A stretch of 64,000 nt of DNA, taken from the NCBI GenBank assembly GCA_964391865.1, contig CAYMNQ010000001.1:496001-560000 (forward strand), given 5' to 3'. This DNA comes from DASZQL01 sp964391865. Lineage in GTDB: Bacteria; Planctomycetota; Phycisphaerae; Phycisphaerales; UBA1924. The notes below the pieces were generated by a model that made no database searches, was not told the DNA's origin, and was given only the letters and a program-made list of their open reading frames with translations. Position numbers and translations under genes: made by a program. Below are positions 42,538-50,908 of this stretch, piece by piece; position 1 is the stretch's first letter; every line of letters starts with the position of its first letter.

Positions 42538-43827
42538 TCAGGCGCGCCGGCGCCGCATCAACCCGGCCATCCCGACCGCCGCGATCGCGCCGACACCCGG
42601 CGTCGGAACCAGCAGATAGTTCCCCGCCACCCAGTTGCCGACCTGATTGCCCGCGAGCAACCCGGCCGTGTTGTCGAACTGCCAGTGGATGCCGCCGTAG
42701 ATGCGCGACTGGCCCGCTTCCGCGGCGGCGGCTGCGAGGCTGGTGAAGTTCCGGGTGATCGCGACGTCGTCGCCCGTCACGCTGAAGCTCAGTGCATCGG
42801 TGCCGAAGAACGCCGCGAGCGCGGCGGCGGACGCCGCGCTGAACGTGCTGTGACCCGAGGTGTACGCCGGGAACGGCGGCGTGGTGAGCAGCGGCTCCCA
42901 CGTCGGATCGCTGATCGTGTCCCCGTTGCCGTCGGTATCGGCCTCGCGGATACCGGCGACCGGGCGCCAGAAGTCGTATGCGTACTTCGCGTCCCAGGCG
43001 TTGATCGCGGCGTCCGCGGTCGCGAGGTTCAGTGTCGCGAACATCCGCGCCTTTTCCGCGATCGAGAGCGAGGCGCCGAGGTCCTGCGCGATCTTGTTCC
43101 ACATGCCGGGGGGCGTGATCGTCCCGCCGCCGGCGGCCCAGAGGCGCGCGATGTCGGTCTGCTCCGCGGTGCGCGTGGCGCTATCGATGCGTCCAAGCTC
43201 CTTCACTTCGTTGAACGCGGCGGTGTACTCGGGGCTGTTCAGCGCGGGCGGGGCGGCGGGTCGGAACTGGCTGCCGCTGGTCATCGCGAAGGGCGTCACG
43301 CCCGGCCACTGCGGCAGGAGCGCCGGCGCGAACGCCGGCGGCGTGGGACGCCAATCGCCCGGATCCGTGCCCGGCGTGTACGCGACCGATGACGCCGAGC
43401 CGTCATTCGCGCGGTGCGCCACGAAGCTCGTCGCGATGGTCTGCCCGAGATTGATGCCGGCGGTCTTCGCCGCGCCGTCGGGGATCATGCCGAGCGAGAG
43501 CGAAAGCTGCGCATCGAACGCCGCCTGCTGCGTCGGGAAGAGCTGGCTCAACGCCGCGTGCGCGGCGCTCGCCACCGCGGCTTCGATGTCCGCGCCGGGC
43601 GCGTTGATGGAGCGGTAGTACGGCAGGCGGCCGCCCTCGATCGAGATCGCCGAGTCGTACACCGCCGCCGAGACAATCGCCATCGCGCGGCTGGCGCGCG
43701 GCGGGGGCGTGTTTGTCGAACGCACCGCGTTCAGCAGCGTGTTGTTCCAATCGCTCACCACGTCCGCCTGGGCCGTGCCCGCGAACGCGACGATAACCCC
43801 AACTCCGAGAAGCATCATTCGAGCCAT
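42538..43827 (-). CDS. Exported vanadium-dependent haloperoxidase / PAP2-type protein with PEP-CTERM-like tail
   Basis: A 429-residue exported protein. The ATG at 43827 follows GGGAG by 8 nt and starts a signal peptide (MLLGVGVIVAFAGTAQADV). The helical domain has the vanadate/phosphate-binding set: KYAYDFWRPVAGIR (Lys and Arg), PAYTSGHSTFSAASAAAL (Ser-Gly-His), and RIYGGIHWQFDNTAG (Arg and the axial His). This is the PAP2/haloperoxidase superfamily. Bacterial members oxidise halides or remove phosphate. The C-terminus, VPTPGVGAIAAVGMAGLMRRRRA, resembles a PEP-CTERM sorting signal. It has its own terminator and a candidate promoter at 44075-44102. Confidence 0.85.
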   Translation of the reverse strand: MARMMLLGVGVIVAFAGTAQADVVSDWNNTLLNAVRSTNTPPPRASRAMAIVSAAVYDSAISIEGGRLPYYRSINAPGADIEAAVASAAHAALSQLFPTQQAAFDAQLSLSLGMIPDGAAKTAGINLGQTIATSFVAHRANDGSASSVAYTPGTDPGDWRPTPPAFAPALLPQWPGVTPFAMTSGSQFRPAAPPALNSPEYTAAFNEVKELGRIDSATRTAEQTDIARLWAAGGGTITPPGMWNKIAQDLGASLSIAEKARMFATLNLATADAAINAWDAKYAYDFWRPVAGIREADTDGNGDTISDPTWEPLLTTPPFPAYTSGHSTFSAASAAALAAFFGTDALSFSVTGDDVAITRNFTSLAAAAAEAGQSRIYGGIHWQFDNTAGLLAGNQVGNWVAGNYLLVPTPGVGAIAAVGMAGLMRRRRA

Positions 43828-44489
43828 TTCTGTTCTCCCTAGTGTGACATTCACCGCACGCTCACGAGATTGGTGTCACAGCGCTTGGCTCCGCGTGCTC
43901 GGAGCGACGCCGGCATCACAAGGAACGAGCGAAGATCCCCGCTCAACACCACCCGCGCGTCTGCCGTAGACGCTTCCAAGTCTGGGTTGGGAGTTCCAAA
44001 AGAACTCCCGCGGCGAACCGCTATGCCCGGGGCTGTCGTGTTGAGGACCCTCTCCGTCCTTCTGTGCATCTCTATATGTACCACGTCGCCGCCGCGGGTC
44101 AATGATCAAACCGCCGGAACCGGGGTAATCATTGTCGCCGGGGTCGGTTTGCTCTGGACGTACCGGATTTGCCGCGGGGTTGAGAGCGAGGTCCGAAGCG
44201 CTCACGGCCCGACCTCCGCAGCGCAGCACCGTGCGATCAGGAATCCGATCGGGTGGTCACGGCATCATCCCGCCGCATAAGGGTGAGAAACTGGGCTGAC
44301 TGGAGGGGCTGGCACACAGGGCAGCCTGCCGGGGCGATCGACTGAACGTGATTCTCACCATGGGTTCACACGCCGGTTGCGCGCGAGACTTAGCTTCCCG
44401 CCCTGACTCATGCCCCGCTCGGCGACTGTGCCCGGCGATCAGGCGCGAGCCGCGTGCAGTTTCGCAGCATTACGAGGGAGATTCACGTC
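43828..44489. other. Divergent intergenic region
   Basis: This ~660-nt region holds the promoters of the haloperoxidase-like gene (minus) and the lamin-tail gene (plus). Apart from the promoter listed at 44075-44102 no gene or strong hairpin was found. The 11-mer TGGTACATATA occurs here on the minus strand and also in the CsoR-operon promoter. Confidence 0.4.
44075..44102 (-). promoter_or_regulatory. Candidate promoter of the haloperoxidase-like gene
   Basis: On the minus strand TTGACC (44097-44102) is followed after 16 nt by TACATA (44075-44080). It would give a long 5' leader of ~240 nt before the start at 43827, so a second promoter may exist closer to the gene. Confidence 0.4.
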
Positions 44490-45164
44490 ATGAAGAGCTT
44501 TGCTATCGTCGCCGGCGCTGCCGGTCTGGTCTTCGCCGCCTCGGCCGGCGCTCAGGTGCGGATCACGGAGTGGATGTACGACGGCTCGAACGGCGAGTTC
44601 GTCGAGTTCACCAATGTCGGCGCCGCCCCGGTCGACCTCACCGGCTGGTCGTACGATGACGACTCGGCCACCCCGGACATCTTCAGCCTCAGCGGCTTCG
44701 GCATCGTGCAGCCGGGCGAGTCGGTCGTTATCACCGAAGCGACCGAAGCGGGCTTCCGCGCCGCGTGGAACCTCCCCGCGACGGTCAGGATCCTCGGCGG
44801 CTACACCAACAACCTCGGCCGCGCTGACCAGATCAACCTGTTCGACAGCGCTGACTCGCTCGTCGATCGCCTGACCTACGGCGACCAGACCTTCCCCGGC
44901 ACGATCCGCACTCAGGGCCGCTCGGGCGTTCCCACCCTGCTCTCGGTTCTCGGCGCGAACAACGTCGCCGGCTGGGGCTTCGCCGACACCGTTCCGGGCG
45001 GCGGCCCGAACGACCTGTCGGGCGTGCTCCCGCCGTCGGGCTTCCGCACCTCCACGGGCGGCCAGACCGGCAACCCGGGCTACTTCGTGATTCCTGCTCC
45101 GGGCGCCGGCGTGGCGCTCGCCCTGTCGGGCCTCATGATCGCCCGCCGCCGGCGCGGCGCGTAA
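44490..45164 (+). CDS. Exported lamin-tail-domain protein with PEP-CTERM-like tail
   Basis: A 224-residue exported protein. GGGAG lies 10 nt before the ATG. The signal peptide is MKSFAIVAGAAGLVFAASAGAQ. The body is a lamin tail (Ig-like) domain: VRITEWMYDGSNGEFVEFTN, VDLTGWSYDDDS, FGIVQPGESVVITEA and GYTNNLGRADQINLFDSADS. Bacterial LTD domains occur in surface and nuclease-associated proteins. The C-terminus IPAPGAGVALALSGLMIARRRRGA is a sorting-signal-like helix with an Arg cluster. A strong terminator follows. A cell-surface role is likely; the ligand is unknown. Confidence 0.85.
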   Translation: MKSFAIVAGAAGLVFAASAGAQVRITEWMYDGSNGEFVEFTNVGAAPVDLTGWSYDDDSATPDIFSLSGFGIVQPGESVVITEATEAGFRAAWNLPATVRILGGYTNNLGRADQINLFDSADSLVDRLTYGDQTFPGTIRTQGRSGVPTLLSVLGANNVAGWGFADTVPGGGPNDLSGVLPPSGFRTSTGGQTGNPGYFVIPAPGAGVALALSGLMIARRRRGA

Positions 45165-45208
45165 TCGCGGCCGCGGCGTTCCCCGCGATTCATTGAGATC
45201 AAATCACC

Positions 45209-45242
45209 AGCGCCCCCGGAGTCAGCCGACTCCGGGGGCGCT
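45209..45242. terminator. Strong 15-bp terminator hairpin
   Basis: AGCGCCCCCGGAGTC pairs perfectly with GACTCCGGGGGCGCT across the 4-nt loop AGCC. It lies 45 nt after the lamin-tail gene and 175 nt beyond the end of the convergent minus-strand gene. There is only a short T-rich stretch (GTTCGTT) on the plus strand. Confidence 0.75.
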
Positions 45243-45416
45243 GTTCGTTGGTCAGGCTCGCCGCGATTCACCAGCAGAAGCGAGCAGGCTCCTCAACCCC
45301 GCTCTCCCACGCGGCGTGTCGGAGAGGGCGGCGGAGTGATGGGCCTCGCGAGCCTTCGTGCGTCCGGACTGGTCCCGGGTCCGGGTGCCAGTGGTTTGCT
45401 CTGAAACCAGTGCTCC

Positions 45417-46403
45417 TCAACCTCCAGCACTCCGCACCCATCCCCGAGCACCAACCCCGCGCGAGCCGCGATACTCGATCGCATCACCTCGCCCTTCACC
45501 GAGCCGCTCGACCACCGCCCGCAATTCGAGCACCTCGATCCACTCCGGGCACTCGGCCCAGGTGTGCCGCCAGCACACGATTACATCGCACGCTTCGCCG
45601 TTCTCCGCTGGATGCCCGTGCTCTTGGTACGCACGGCTCTCGAACTCGAATTCAATCCGCACGCGCTGCCACCGCCCGCCGGCGACGCGGCGCTTCGCTT
45701 CGCAATCGGGGAACGCGGTCTGCACCGTCTCGATGAGATAGCCGAGCCGCTCCGCGAGCATGCCGAAGAGGAGCACGACGCCCTGCTCGTTCACCGGCTC
45801 GTGGCGCATGGCTTCGAAATCGAGCGGGTCGCCGAGGGCGGCGCGGTCGGTGAGGCGCGACGATCGGGGCGCTTCGCCCGGTGTGAAGGGTTCGGCGGGC
45901 CGGGGCATGATGAGCGCGCGGTGGCGCTTCGGTCCGGCGGCGCGGGCGCGCTCGATGATGCGGAGCACGTCGGCCCACTCGGGCTTGTCTTTCGCGTAGT
46001 TCGTGAAGGCGGCGGGGACGCGCTTCCAGCCGTGGCACGCGCGCTGGAGGACTTCGGTGTGTCGGCCGCCCTCGCGGCGGTAGACGGCGCGGGTCGGGAG
46101 GTGGCCGAGCGCTCGGACGACGGTGCCCCACTGCTCGAGCATCGGCCCGATCTCGACGGGCTGGTTCTTGGAGTGGGGATCGAGGCCCGCTTCACGGAGC
46201 GCGTCGTTCCATGACTCGAAGCAGCGGTCGATGACGTGCTGCGTGATGGGGCCGCGCGGCGGCGCGGCGTTCTCGGCGGCGAGTGCGAGCGCGCGGCGGA
46301 GGAATTCGCGGCGCGACGGCGCGCGGCCGAGGTCGGCGGCGACACGGCGGATGGCGGACAAGGCATCGTCACGAGTGAGATGAGAGCGCACGCCTCGCGG
46401 CAT
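45417..46403 (-). CDS. HNR-type helix-turn-helix protein with nuclease-like C-terminal domain
   Basis: A 328-residue protein. Residues ~10-115 hold two helical repeats (LTRDDALSAIRRVAADLGRAPSRREFL, then IGPMLEQWGTVVRALGHLPTRAVYRREG). These resemble homing-endonuclease-associated repeats that bind DNA. The C-terminal domain (~200-300) has VNEQGVVLLFGMLAERLGYLIETVQTAFPDCEAKRR, WQRVRIEFEFESRAYQEHGHP and CDVIVCWRHTWAECPEWIEVLELR. The pattern of E, D and E-x-K around strands suggests a restriction-endonuclease-like (PD-(D/E)xK) fold. The fold call is inference from motif spacing. Such proteins are scattered in planctomycetes and may act in genome editing or defence. Confidence 0.65.
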   Translation of the reverse strand: MPRGVRSHLTRDDALSAIRRVAADLGRAPSRREFLRRALALAAENAAPPRGPITQHVIDRCFESWNDALREAGLDPHSKNQPVEIGPMLEQWGTVVRALGHLPTRAVYRREGGRHTEVLQRACHGWKRVPAAFTNYAKDKPEWADVLRIIERARAAGPKRHRALIMPRPAEPFTPGEAPRSSRLTDRAALGDPLDFEAMRHEPVNEQGVVLLFGMLAERLGYLIETVQTAFPDCEAKRRVAGGRWQRVRIEFEFESRAYQEHGHPAENGEACDVIVCWRHTWAECPEWIEVLELRAVVERLGEGRGDAIEYRGSRGVGARGWVRSAGG

Positions 46404-46722
46404 TGGATGTTCCCCCCCTTGGATGTTTCCCGCAGTTCCCGGTACGGCTCGCGGCGCGCCGGTTTGACGGGCGCGCGCGATGGGTCAACGGTACACCGGC
46501 GCGGGGGTGCCGGCGGCCAAAGCGTGCGGGATTGAGCGCATGTCGCTGAACTTGCGGCGCAAACGGTGACTTGTGTTCTGTGCGGCGAGAGGGGTTCCGG
46601 CCGTGCGGGACGCGCGAGCCCCGAACGGCAGTGAGTGGGTTGTTTCGCTCGCGCGCTGAAGTGACCCGCTCACTCCCGTTCGGGGCTCGCGGCACGCCGC
46701 GCTCGCGGCGATACTTGCGGGC
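46404..46722. other. Divergent intergenic region with dispersed inverted repeat
   Basis: About 320 nt between divergent genes. It contains a tandem pair of TTGGATGTTYCC units near 46405-46430 and the 26-bp inverted repeat listed separately. No further gene is seen. Confidence 0.4.
46615..46689. repeat. 26-bp inverted repeat, relative of the pdhA-internal repeat
   Basis: Arms 46615-46640 and 46664-46689 are 26 nt each with two mismatches and a 23-nt loop. The arm consensus begins CGAGCCCCGAACGGGAGTG and ends GAGCGGGT on the minus strand for the second arm. A single copy of the same element lies in frame inside pdhA at 6813-6838. Confidence 0.7.
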
Positions 46723-47001
46723 ATGACTTGGCCCTTCACCGACCCGCCGCGCACGGCGGTCTTTACCCTCCGCTCGATCCTGAATCAGGCGCAGCCGATC
46801 CGGCGCGTGATTCATGATCATGATGGGGATTGGCAGTTTGTGGACGGCGTGACGGATGCGACGGCGGAGAATGGTGCGATCGTGGCGCTGCGGGAGATCA
46901 CGGACCGTGATCCTTCGGTGATGGAGTTGGCGGATCTGCTTTGTGGGTGGCGGGCGGTGCGGGGGGATGCGGGTGAGGGGTGGAGGCGGGAGGCGGTCTG
47001 A
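46723..47001 (+). CDS. Small conserved hypothetical protein
   Basis: A 92-residue soluble protein: MTWPFTDPPRTAVFTLRSIL, then a charged turn IHDHDGDWQFVDGVTDAT, then ALREITDRDPSVMELADLLCGWRAVR. The combination of WPFxDPP, HDxDGxWQF and a final GWRAVR resembles a small conserved family often found as solo genes. No function is established from sequence. The ribosome-binding site is weak (CTTGCGGGC). Confidence 0.6.
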   Translation: MTWPFTDPPRTAVFTLRSILNQAQPIRRVIHDHDGDWQFVDGVTDATAENGAIVALREITDRDPSVMELADLLCGWRAVRGDAGEGWRREAV

Positions 47002-47417
47002 GAACGCCAAACGTCCTGAGGCGTCGTAGTCAACGTGCGAGCGAGCCGTTCAACGGCCACTTCGTGAGGCGACTCTGACTGTTCTCCGAGTACACGAATG
47101 CACAGCCGGGTGCCATGGAACGGCCGGCTTTGGGGCCGATCCACGCTCGTTCCTCACGCGGGGGTTCTTCTCCCGCACGTCGTGCTTGATGGCTGATCCG
47201 ATCCCGGAGTGGGAGGAGGTCAAGGAGTCGAACCAGAAGCGTGCATCGCCCGGAGCGGCGTTGCACGGCACCCGGCTTCGGGGACTCGGGATCGGGCACC
47301 AGCGAAGCGGCTTGGGGCTTGGGGCTTAGGGCTTGAGGCTTGAGGCTTGAGGACTCCGATCAGTACGTGCGCCATGTCCAAGGAGCGATCGGACACACCC
47401 CCCCCATTTGGAGCGGC
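47002..47417. other. Spacer with low-complexity GGCTTGAGGCTT stretch
   Basis: About 415 nt without a supportable gene. Positions ~47308-47352 are a degenerate tandem of GGCTTGGGGCTT and GGCTTGAGGCTT units. A related stretch lies at ~48380-48405, so rsmH is flanked by this repeat type on both sides. Confidence 0.5.
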
Positions 47418-48353
47418 CTATTCCGCGCGGCGGGCCCAGCGCAGCTTTGCCGAACGGGAGCGTTTGTTGAACTGCTGCTCGGCCTCGTCGGCGATGATGG
47501 GGTCGCGGTTCTCCGCCGCGTAGATGCCCATGCGCAGGCCGTCGCGGAAGGCGTATTTCACGCGGCGGTCTTCGCCCGAGTGGAAGCTGATGATCGCGGC
47601 GGTTCCGCCGGGCTTGAGGGCGTCGGGGAGGACGGCGAGGAGCCGGTCGAGGTTCGCCAGCTCGCGGTTGACGAGGATGCGGAGGGCCTGGAATGTCCGG
47701 GCCGCGGGGTGGAGCTTGGCGCCGGCGCCGCGCTCGATGGTGAAGTCGCGGGCCTCGCAGACGATGGCCATGAGCTCCTGCGTGGTCGTGATCGGGGCGG
47801 CGGCGCGGCGCTCGACGATCAGGCGCGCGATGCGCGGGGCGTCGGTCTCGTCGCCGAGGTCGAGCAGGGCGGCCGCGAGCTCGCGCTCGCTCATTCGGTT
47901 CACGAGTGTTGAGGCGGGCTCGCCGCGGGTTGCGTCCATGCGCATGTCGAGGGGGCCGGGGCGGCGGTAGGAGAAGCCGCGTGCGGGATCGTCGATCTGG
48001 GTGCTGGCGATGCCGACATCGGCGAGCACGGCGTCGACGCGTCCGTCTTCGACGCCCGCCGCGGCGAGCACGCCGGGGAGGCCGGCGAAGTTGGTGTGGA
48101 AGAGATCAAACCGCCCGCCGACGCGCTGCAGCGTGGCCTCGGCGGTTGCGAGATTCGCCGCGTCGAGGTCGATGCCGATGAGACGTCCGCCGGCTTCGGG
48201 CGGGCCGAGGCGCTGAAGGATCGCGGCGGAGTGCCCGGCGCAGCCGACGGTGCAATCGACGATCACCTGGCCGGGTTTGGGCGCGAGCACGTCGAGCACC
48301 TGCGGGAGCAGGACCGGGACGTGATGCGGGAAGGATGCACGCGAGGATTTCAC
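47418..48353 (-). CDS. rsmH: 16S rRNA (cytosine-1402 N4)-methyltransferase RsmH
   Basis: A SAM-dependent Rossmann methyltransferase that modifies C1402 in the ribosomal P site. Motifs are FPHHVPVLLPQVLDVL, VIVDCTVGCAGHSAAIL (SAM loop), LIGIDLDAANLATAE, DAVLADVGIASTQIDDPARGFSYRRPGPLDMRMD, HPAARTFQALRILVNREL and AIISFHSGEDRRVKYAFR. The GTG at 48353 is preferred, giving 311 residues. Codons upstream of it (PKPQAPRPTP) come from the adjacent low-complexity spacer repeat rather than protein. In most bacteria rsmH (mraW) sits in the division cell-wall cluster; here it stands alone. Confidence 0.95.
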   Translation of the reverse strand: MKSSRASFPHHVPVLLPQVLDVLAPKPGQVIVDCTVGCAGHSAAILQRLGPPEAGGRLIGIDLDAANLATAEATLQRVGGRFDLFHTNFAGLPGVLAAAGVEDGRVDAVLADVGIASTQIDDPARGFSYRRPGPLDMRMDATRGEPASTLVNRMSERELAAALLDLGDETDAPRIARLIVERRAAAPITTTQELMAIVCEARDFTIERGAGAKLHPAARTFQALRILVNRELANLDRLLAVLPDALKPGGTAAIISFHSGEDRRVKYAFRDGLRMGIYAAENRDPIIADEAEQQFNKRSRSAKLRWARRAE

Positions 48354-48503
48354 GCCGGGCGATGGTAGCCGCGGGGTGGGGCGTGGGGCTTGAGGCTTGG
48401 GCGTGGGCTGCACCAGTCGCTCAGAGCAGCGACTGGTGGCACCCGGAGGGCACCCGGCGCTCGTTTCCGTTTGCTGATGCTCGGTGCACGGTGCCTCGCG
48501 CGA

Positions 48504-49928
48504 TCACGCCCCGATCAGCGCTGCCGACTGCTTGCGCGGGTCGGTTTTGGCGATGATTTGGCTGACGCCGTGCTGGTTGAAGCCTTTGTAGCCGTCGTTG
48601 CGTTCGAGGTTTTCGAGGTGCGAGCCGATGGCGCCGCCCTGCATGCGGAACTGGTGCGCCTGCTGGCTGGTCAGGATGCCCTTCGACACGAGCAGTTCGA
48701 GGCGTTTCTCGGGGACGGGCCACCACTCGCCCTTGGTGAACGCCTGCTTCAGGAACGGGAAGTTGGTGAAGGGCTCCATGGTGTCGATGCGCGCGGCCTC
48801 GAGCTGGTCGACGAGCGCATCGTGATCGAACTGGCATTCGAGGTGGTGCATGCCGGCTTGGAGGAGCGCGTCGCCGTGGAGGGCGCACCAGAGGCCGACG
48901 GTGCCGAGTTCGTTGCGGGGCTCCATGGGTTCGTGCGCGAAGTCGCCGAGCACTTCCTCGGCGGACATATCAACGTCGGCGAAGATGGTGATGCCAGCGA
49001 CGGGCTGCTCGATCACCTGCGCGCCCCAGCCGGCTTCGTGCCCGGCGTAGAAGCGCTCGCGGCACTTGAAGCCGAGTTTTTCGAAGATGCGGATCACCTG
49101 CACGAAGCAGGGTCGCGAGGTGCGGTAGGTGTGGTGGTCGTGGTTGGCCCAGCCGAGGCCGAGCTTGTCCTGGCGCATCTTCTGGACCTGGGCGGCGCGG
49201 TTTTTCCGCTGCCAGTACTCGCGCTCGGAGGCGAAGAAGAGGTCGCAGGCGAGGTCGGCGCCCAGGTCGGCGACGGCGGAATCGACGAGGGCTTCGGTGT
49301 GGTCGAGCCCGAGTTCATCATCGGCCCAGTCGCGGGCGCGGCGGCGGAACGCTTCGAGGTGGCGCATGGTCTGCACGACGCGCGCGGGGGCGACTTCAAC
49401 GGTGGCGAAGCCGCGGTAGCCGTGGCGCTCGACGCACCAGAGCTGCGCGTTGTCGCCAGTATACACGCGGGCGCGGCGGATCGGCGCCCAGGCGTCGCCC
49501 TCGATGTTGTCTTCGGTGAGCGTGGGGTCGTCGGCGATCTGCCAGGCGGAGAGGAAGTCGACGACGGAATCGACCTTGATGCCGACGCGGGTGATCTTGC
49601 CCGCGAAGAGGATGACCTGCGGGAAGATGGCGCCCTCGTGGACGTAGTTGTCCGGCGCGCCGGGGATGGGCTTGCGTGTGAAGCCGACGTCGAGGAGTTT
49701 CTTCTTGATCTCCTCCGAGCGCGGCACCTGAATGTAGTCGACCCAGTCCTTGAAGCGCGTGGCGGTGTCGTGCTTCATCTTCTGCGCGACGGTCTTCGCG
49801 CCGGGGCAGCGCGCGAGGAAATCTTCGAGGATGGAATCGATGAGCTTCTGCGCTTTGGGCTGCGGCTCCCAGTGGAACTGGTCGAGCGGGTGAGCGGGCT
49901 TCGCGGGTGATTTCTTGGTGGTCGCCAT
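48504..49928 (-). CDS. Conserved hypothetical protein, 474 residues
   Basis: Starts at 49928 with MATTKKSPAKPAHPLDQFHW; the upstream in-frame extension is not protein-like. Soluble, mixed alpha/beta, rich in Trp, His and Asp, with no signal peptide or membrane segment. Distinctive segments are VARFKDWVDYIQVPR-like RFKDWVDYIQVPRSEEI, NYVHEGAIFPQVILFAG, GWANHDHHTYRTSRPCF, FYAGHEAGWGAQVIEQPV, ITIFADVDMSAEEVLGDFAHEP and ELGTVGLWCALHGDALLQAGMHHLE. Several conserved-looking His, Asp and Glu residues could form a metal site. The family was not recognised and no function is assigned. It is a solo gene, 150 nt upstream of rsmH on the same strand. Confidence 0.75.
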   Translation of the reverse strand: MATTKKSPAKPAHPLDQFHWEPQPKAQKLIDSILEDFLARCPGAKTVAQKMKHDTATRFKDWVDYIQVPRSEEIKKKLLDVGFTRKPIPGAPDNYVHEGAIFPQVILFAGKITRVGIKVDSVVDFLSAWQIADDPTLTEDNIEGDAWAPIRRARVYTGDNAQLWCVERHGYRGFATVEVAPARVVQTMRHLEAFRRRARDWADDELGLDHTEALVDSAVADLGADLACDLFFASEREYWQRKNRAAQVQKMRQDKLGLGWANHDHHTYRTSRPCFVQVIRIFEKLGFKCRERFYAGHEAGWGAQVIEQPVAGITIFADVDMSAEEVLGDFAHEPMEPRNELGTVGLWCALHGDALLQAGMHHLECQFDHDALVDQLEAARIDTMEPFTNFPFLKQAFTKGEWWPVPEKRLELLVSKGILTSQQAHQFRMQGGAIGSHLENLERNDGYKGFNQHGVSQIIAKTDPRKQSAALIGA

Positions 49929-50270
49929 GTCGGGTGAGTCTCGATGAATGCGGGTGCCATGTCCGCCGCGCGGCGAAGAATCGCCGACGGCGGGGTGAAC
50001 AGCGTAGCCACGCCGGTTCGCGCAGGCGAGCGGGGACAAATCGTCATTCTCACGCCAAAGGGCCGGGGTCCAGGCGGTCACGGCGAGGGGCGGATTCCGG
50101 GCCTTCGACCGGGCAAATGGGTATTGAGATGTTCGGTGGTGCGTTGGTAAACTGGACGATCGCGGCGTGCGGGTGCATCGCCGCCAGGTTTTGGACCGCG
50201 GCCGAATGAAGCCCGAGTGGATCACGGTTCATGTGCACAGCAGGCTCGGGCTTTGGATTCGGAACCGGCT
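49929..50270. other. Divergent spacer with long leader of the RRM gene
   Basis: About 340 nt between divergent genes. It contains the promoter at 50124-50153 and a ~110-nt leader for the RRM gene. No coding sequence was found. Confidence 0.4.
50124..50153 (+). promoter_or_regulatory. Sigma-70 promoter of the RRM gene
   Basis: TTGAGA (50124-50129), an 18-nt spacer and TAAACT (50148-50153). The transcript would carry a ~110-nt 5' leader, which is typical of cold-regulated RNA-binding protein genes. Confidence 0.55.
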
Positions 50271-50645
50271 ATGAAGCTGTACGTAGGAAATCTGCCGTTC
50301 GCCACCACTGACAACGATCTGCGCGACATGTTCGCCGCGCACGGCCAGGTCGACAGCGCGTCGATCGTGATGGACCGCGAGACCGGGCGCTCGCGCGGCT
50401 TCGGCTTCGTCGAGATGGGCGACGCCACCCAGGCGCAGAACGCGATCACGGCCATGAACGGCTCGAACGTCGGCGGCCGCACACTCGTCGTCAACGAAGC
50501 CCGCGCCAAAGAAGCCGGTGGCGGGCGCGGCGGTGGCGGCGGCGGTTGGGGCGGCGGTCGTGGGGGCGGGGGTGGTGGTCGCGGTGGTTGGGGCGGCGAT
50601 CGTGGAGGGGGCGGCGGCGATCGGGGCGGGCGCGGGGGGTGGTGA
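50271..50645 (+). CDS. RRM RNA-binding protein with Gly/Arg-rich tail
   Basis: A 124-residue protein with one RNA-recognition motif (residues 1-~80): RNP2 LYVGNL and RNP1 RGFGFVEM, with MKLYVGNLPFATTDNDLRDMF and the ETGRSRGFG loop intact. The C-terminal ~40 residues are almost only Gly, Arg, Trp and Asp (RGG-type). This is the planctomycete/cyanobacterial Rbp layout, thought to act as a cold-shock RNA chaperone. A long leader, sigma-70 promoter and rho-independent terminator are all visible, so it is a monocistronic gene. Confidence 0.92.
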   Translation: MKLYVGNLPFATTDNDLRDMFAAHGQVDSASIVMDRETGRSRGFGFVEMGDATQAQNAITAMNGSNVGGRTLVVNEARAKEAGGGRGGGGGGWGGGRGGGGGGRGGWGGDRGGGGGDRGGRGGW

Positions 50646-50751
50646 GATTCGCCGTGCTGGATGAGATTTGAGACTCCCGGTTTGAGATCGCACATCTGAG
50701 ATTTCAGATCGGAGATCGCGGAAGTTAGAGTTCAAACTGCAACGATCAGTG

Positions 50752-50785
50752 CGCCTCGGCTTGGTGCCGGGGCGTTTTTACTTTT
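50752..50785 (+). terminator. Rho-independent terminator of the RRM gene
   Basis: CGCCTCGGC (50752-50760) pairs with GCCGGGGCG (50766-50774) across a 5-nt loop, with one G-U pair. TTTTTACTTTT follows immediately. Confidence 0.8.
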
Positions 50786-50908
50786 CCGGTGTCGAGCCGC
50801 CGGCGCGAGAGGCATGCTCGCAATGTCGGGGCGTCTCGTATTCTCTCCGACAATCCCTTCGCTATTGTCCTCCGTTTCCCGGCACCGCCCTCTGCGTTCA
50901 ATTCACAC

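Noticed and set aside
46615..46689. Inverted repeat considered as a CRISPR or terminator
   Set aside because: Only one pair of arms, no spacer series and no U tract; a dispersed palindrome fits better.
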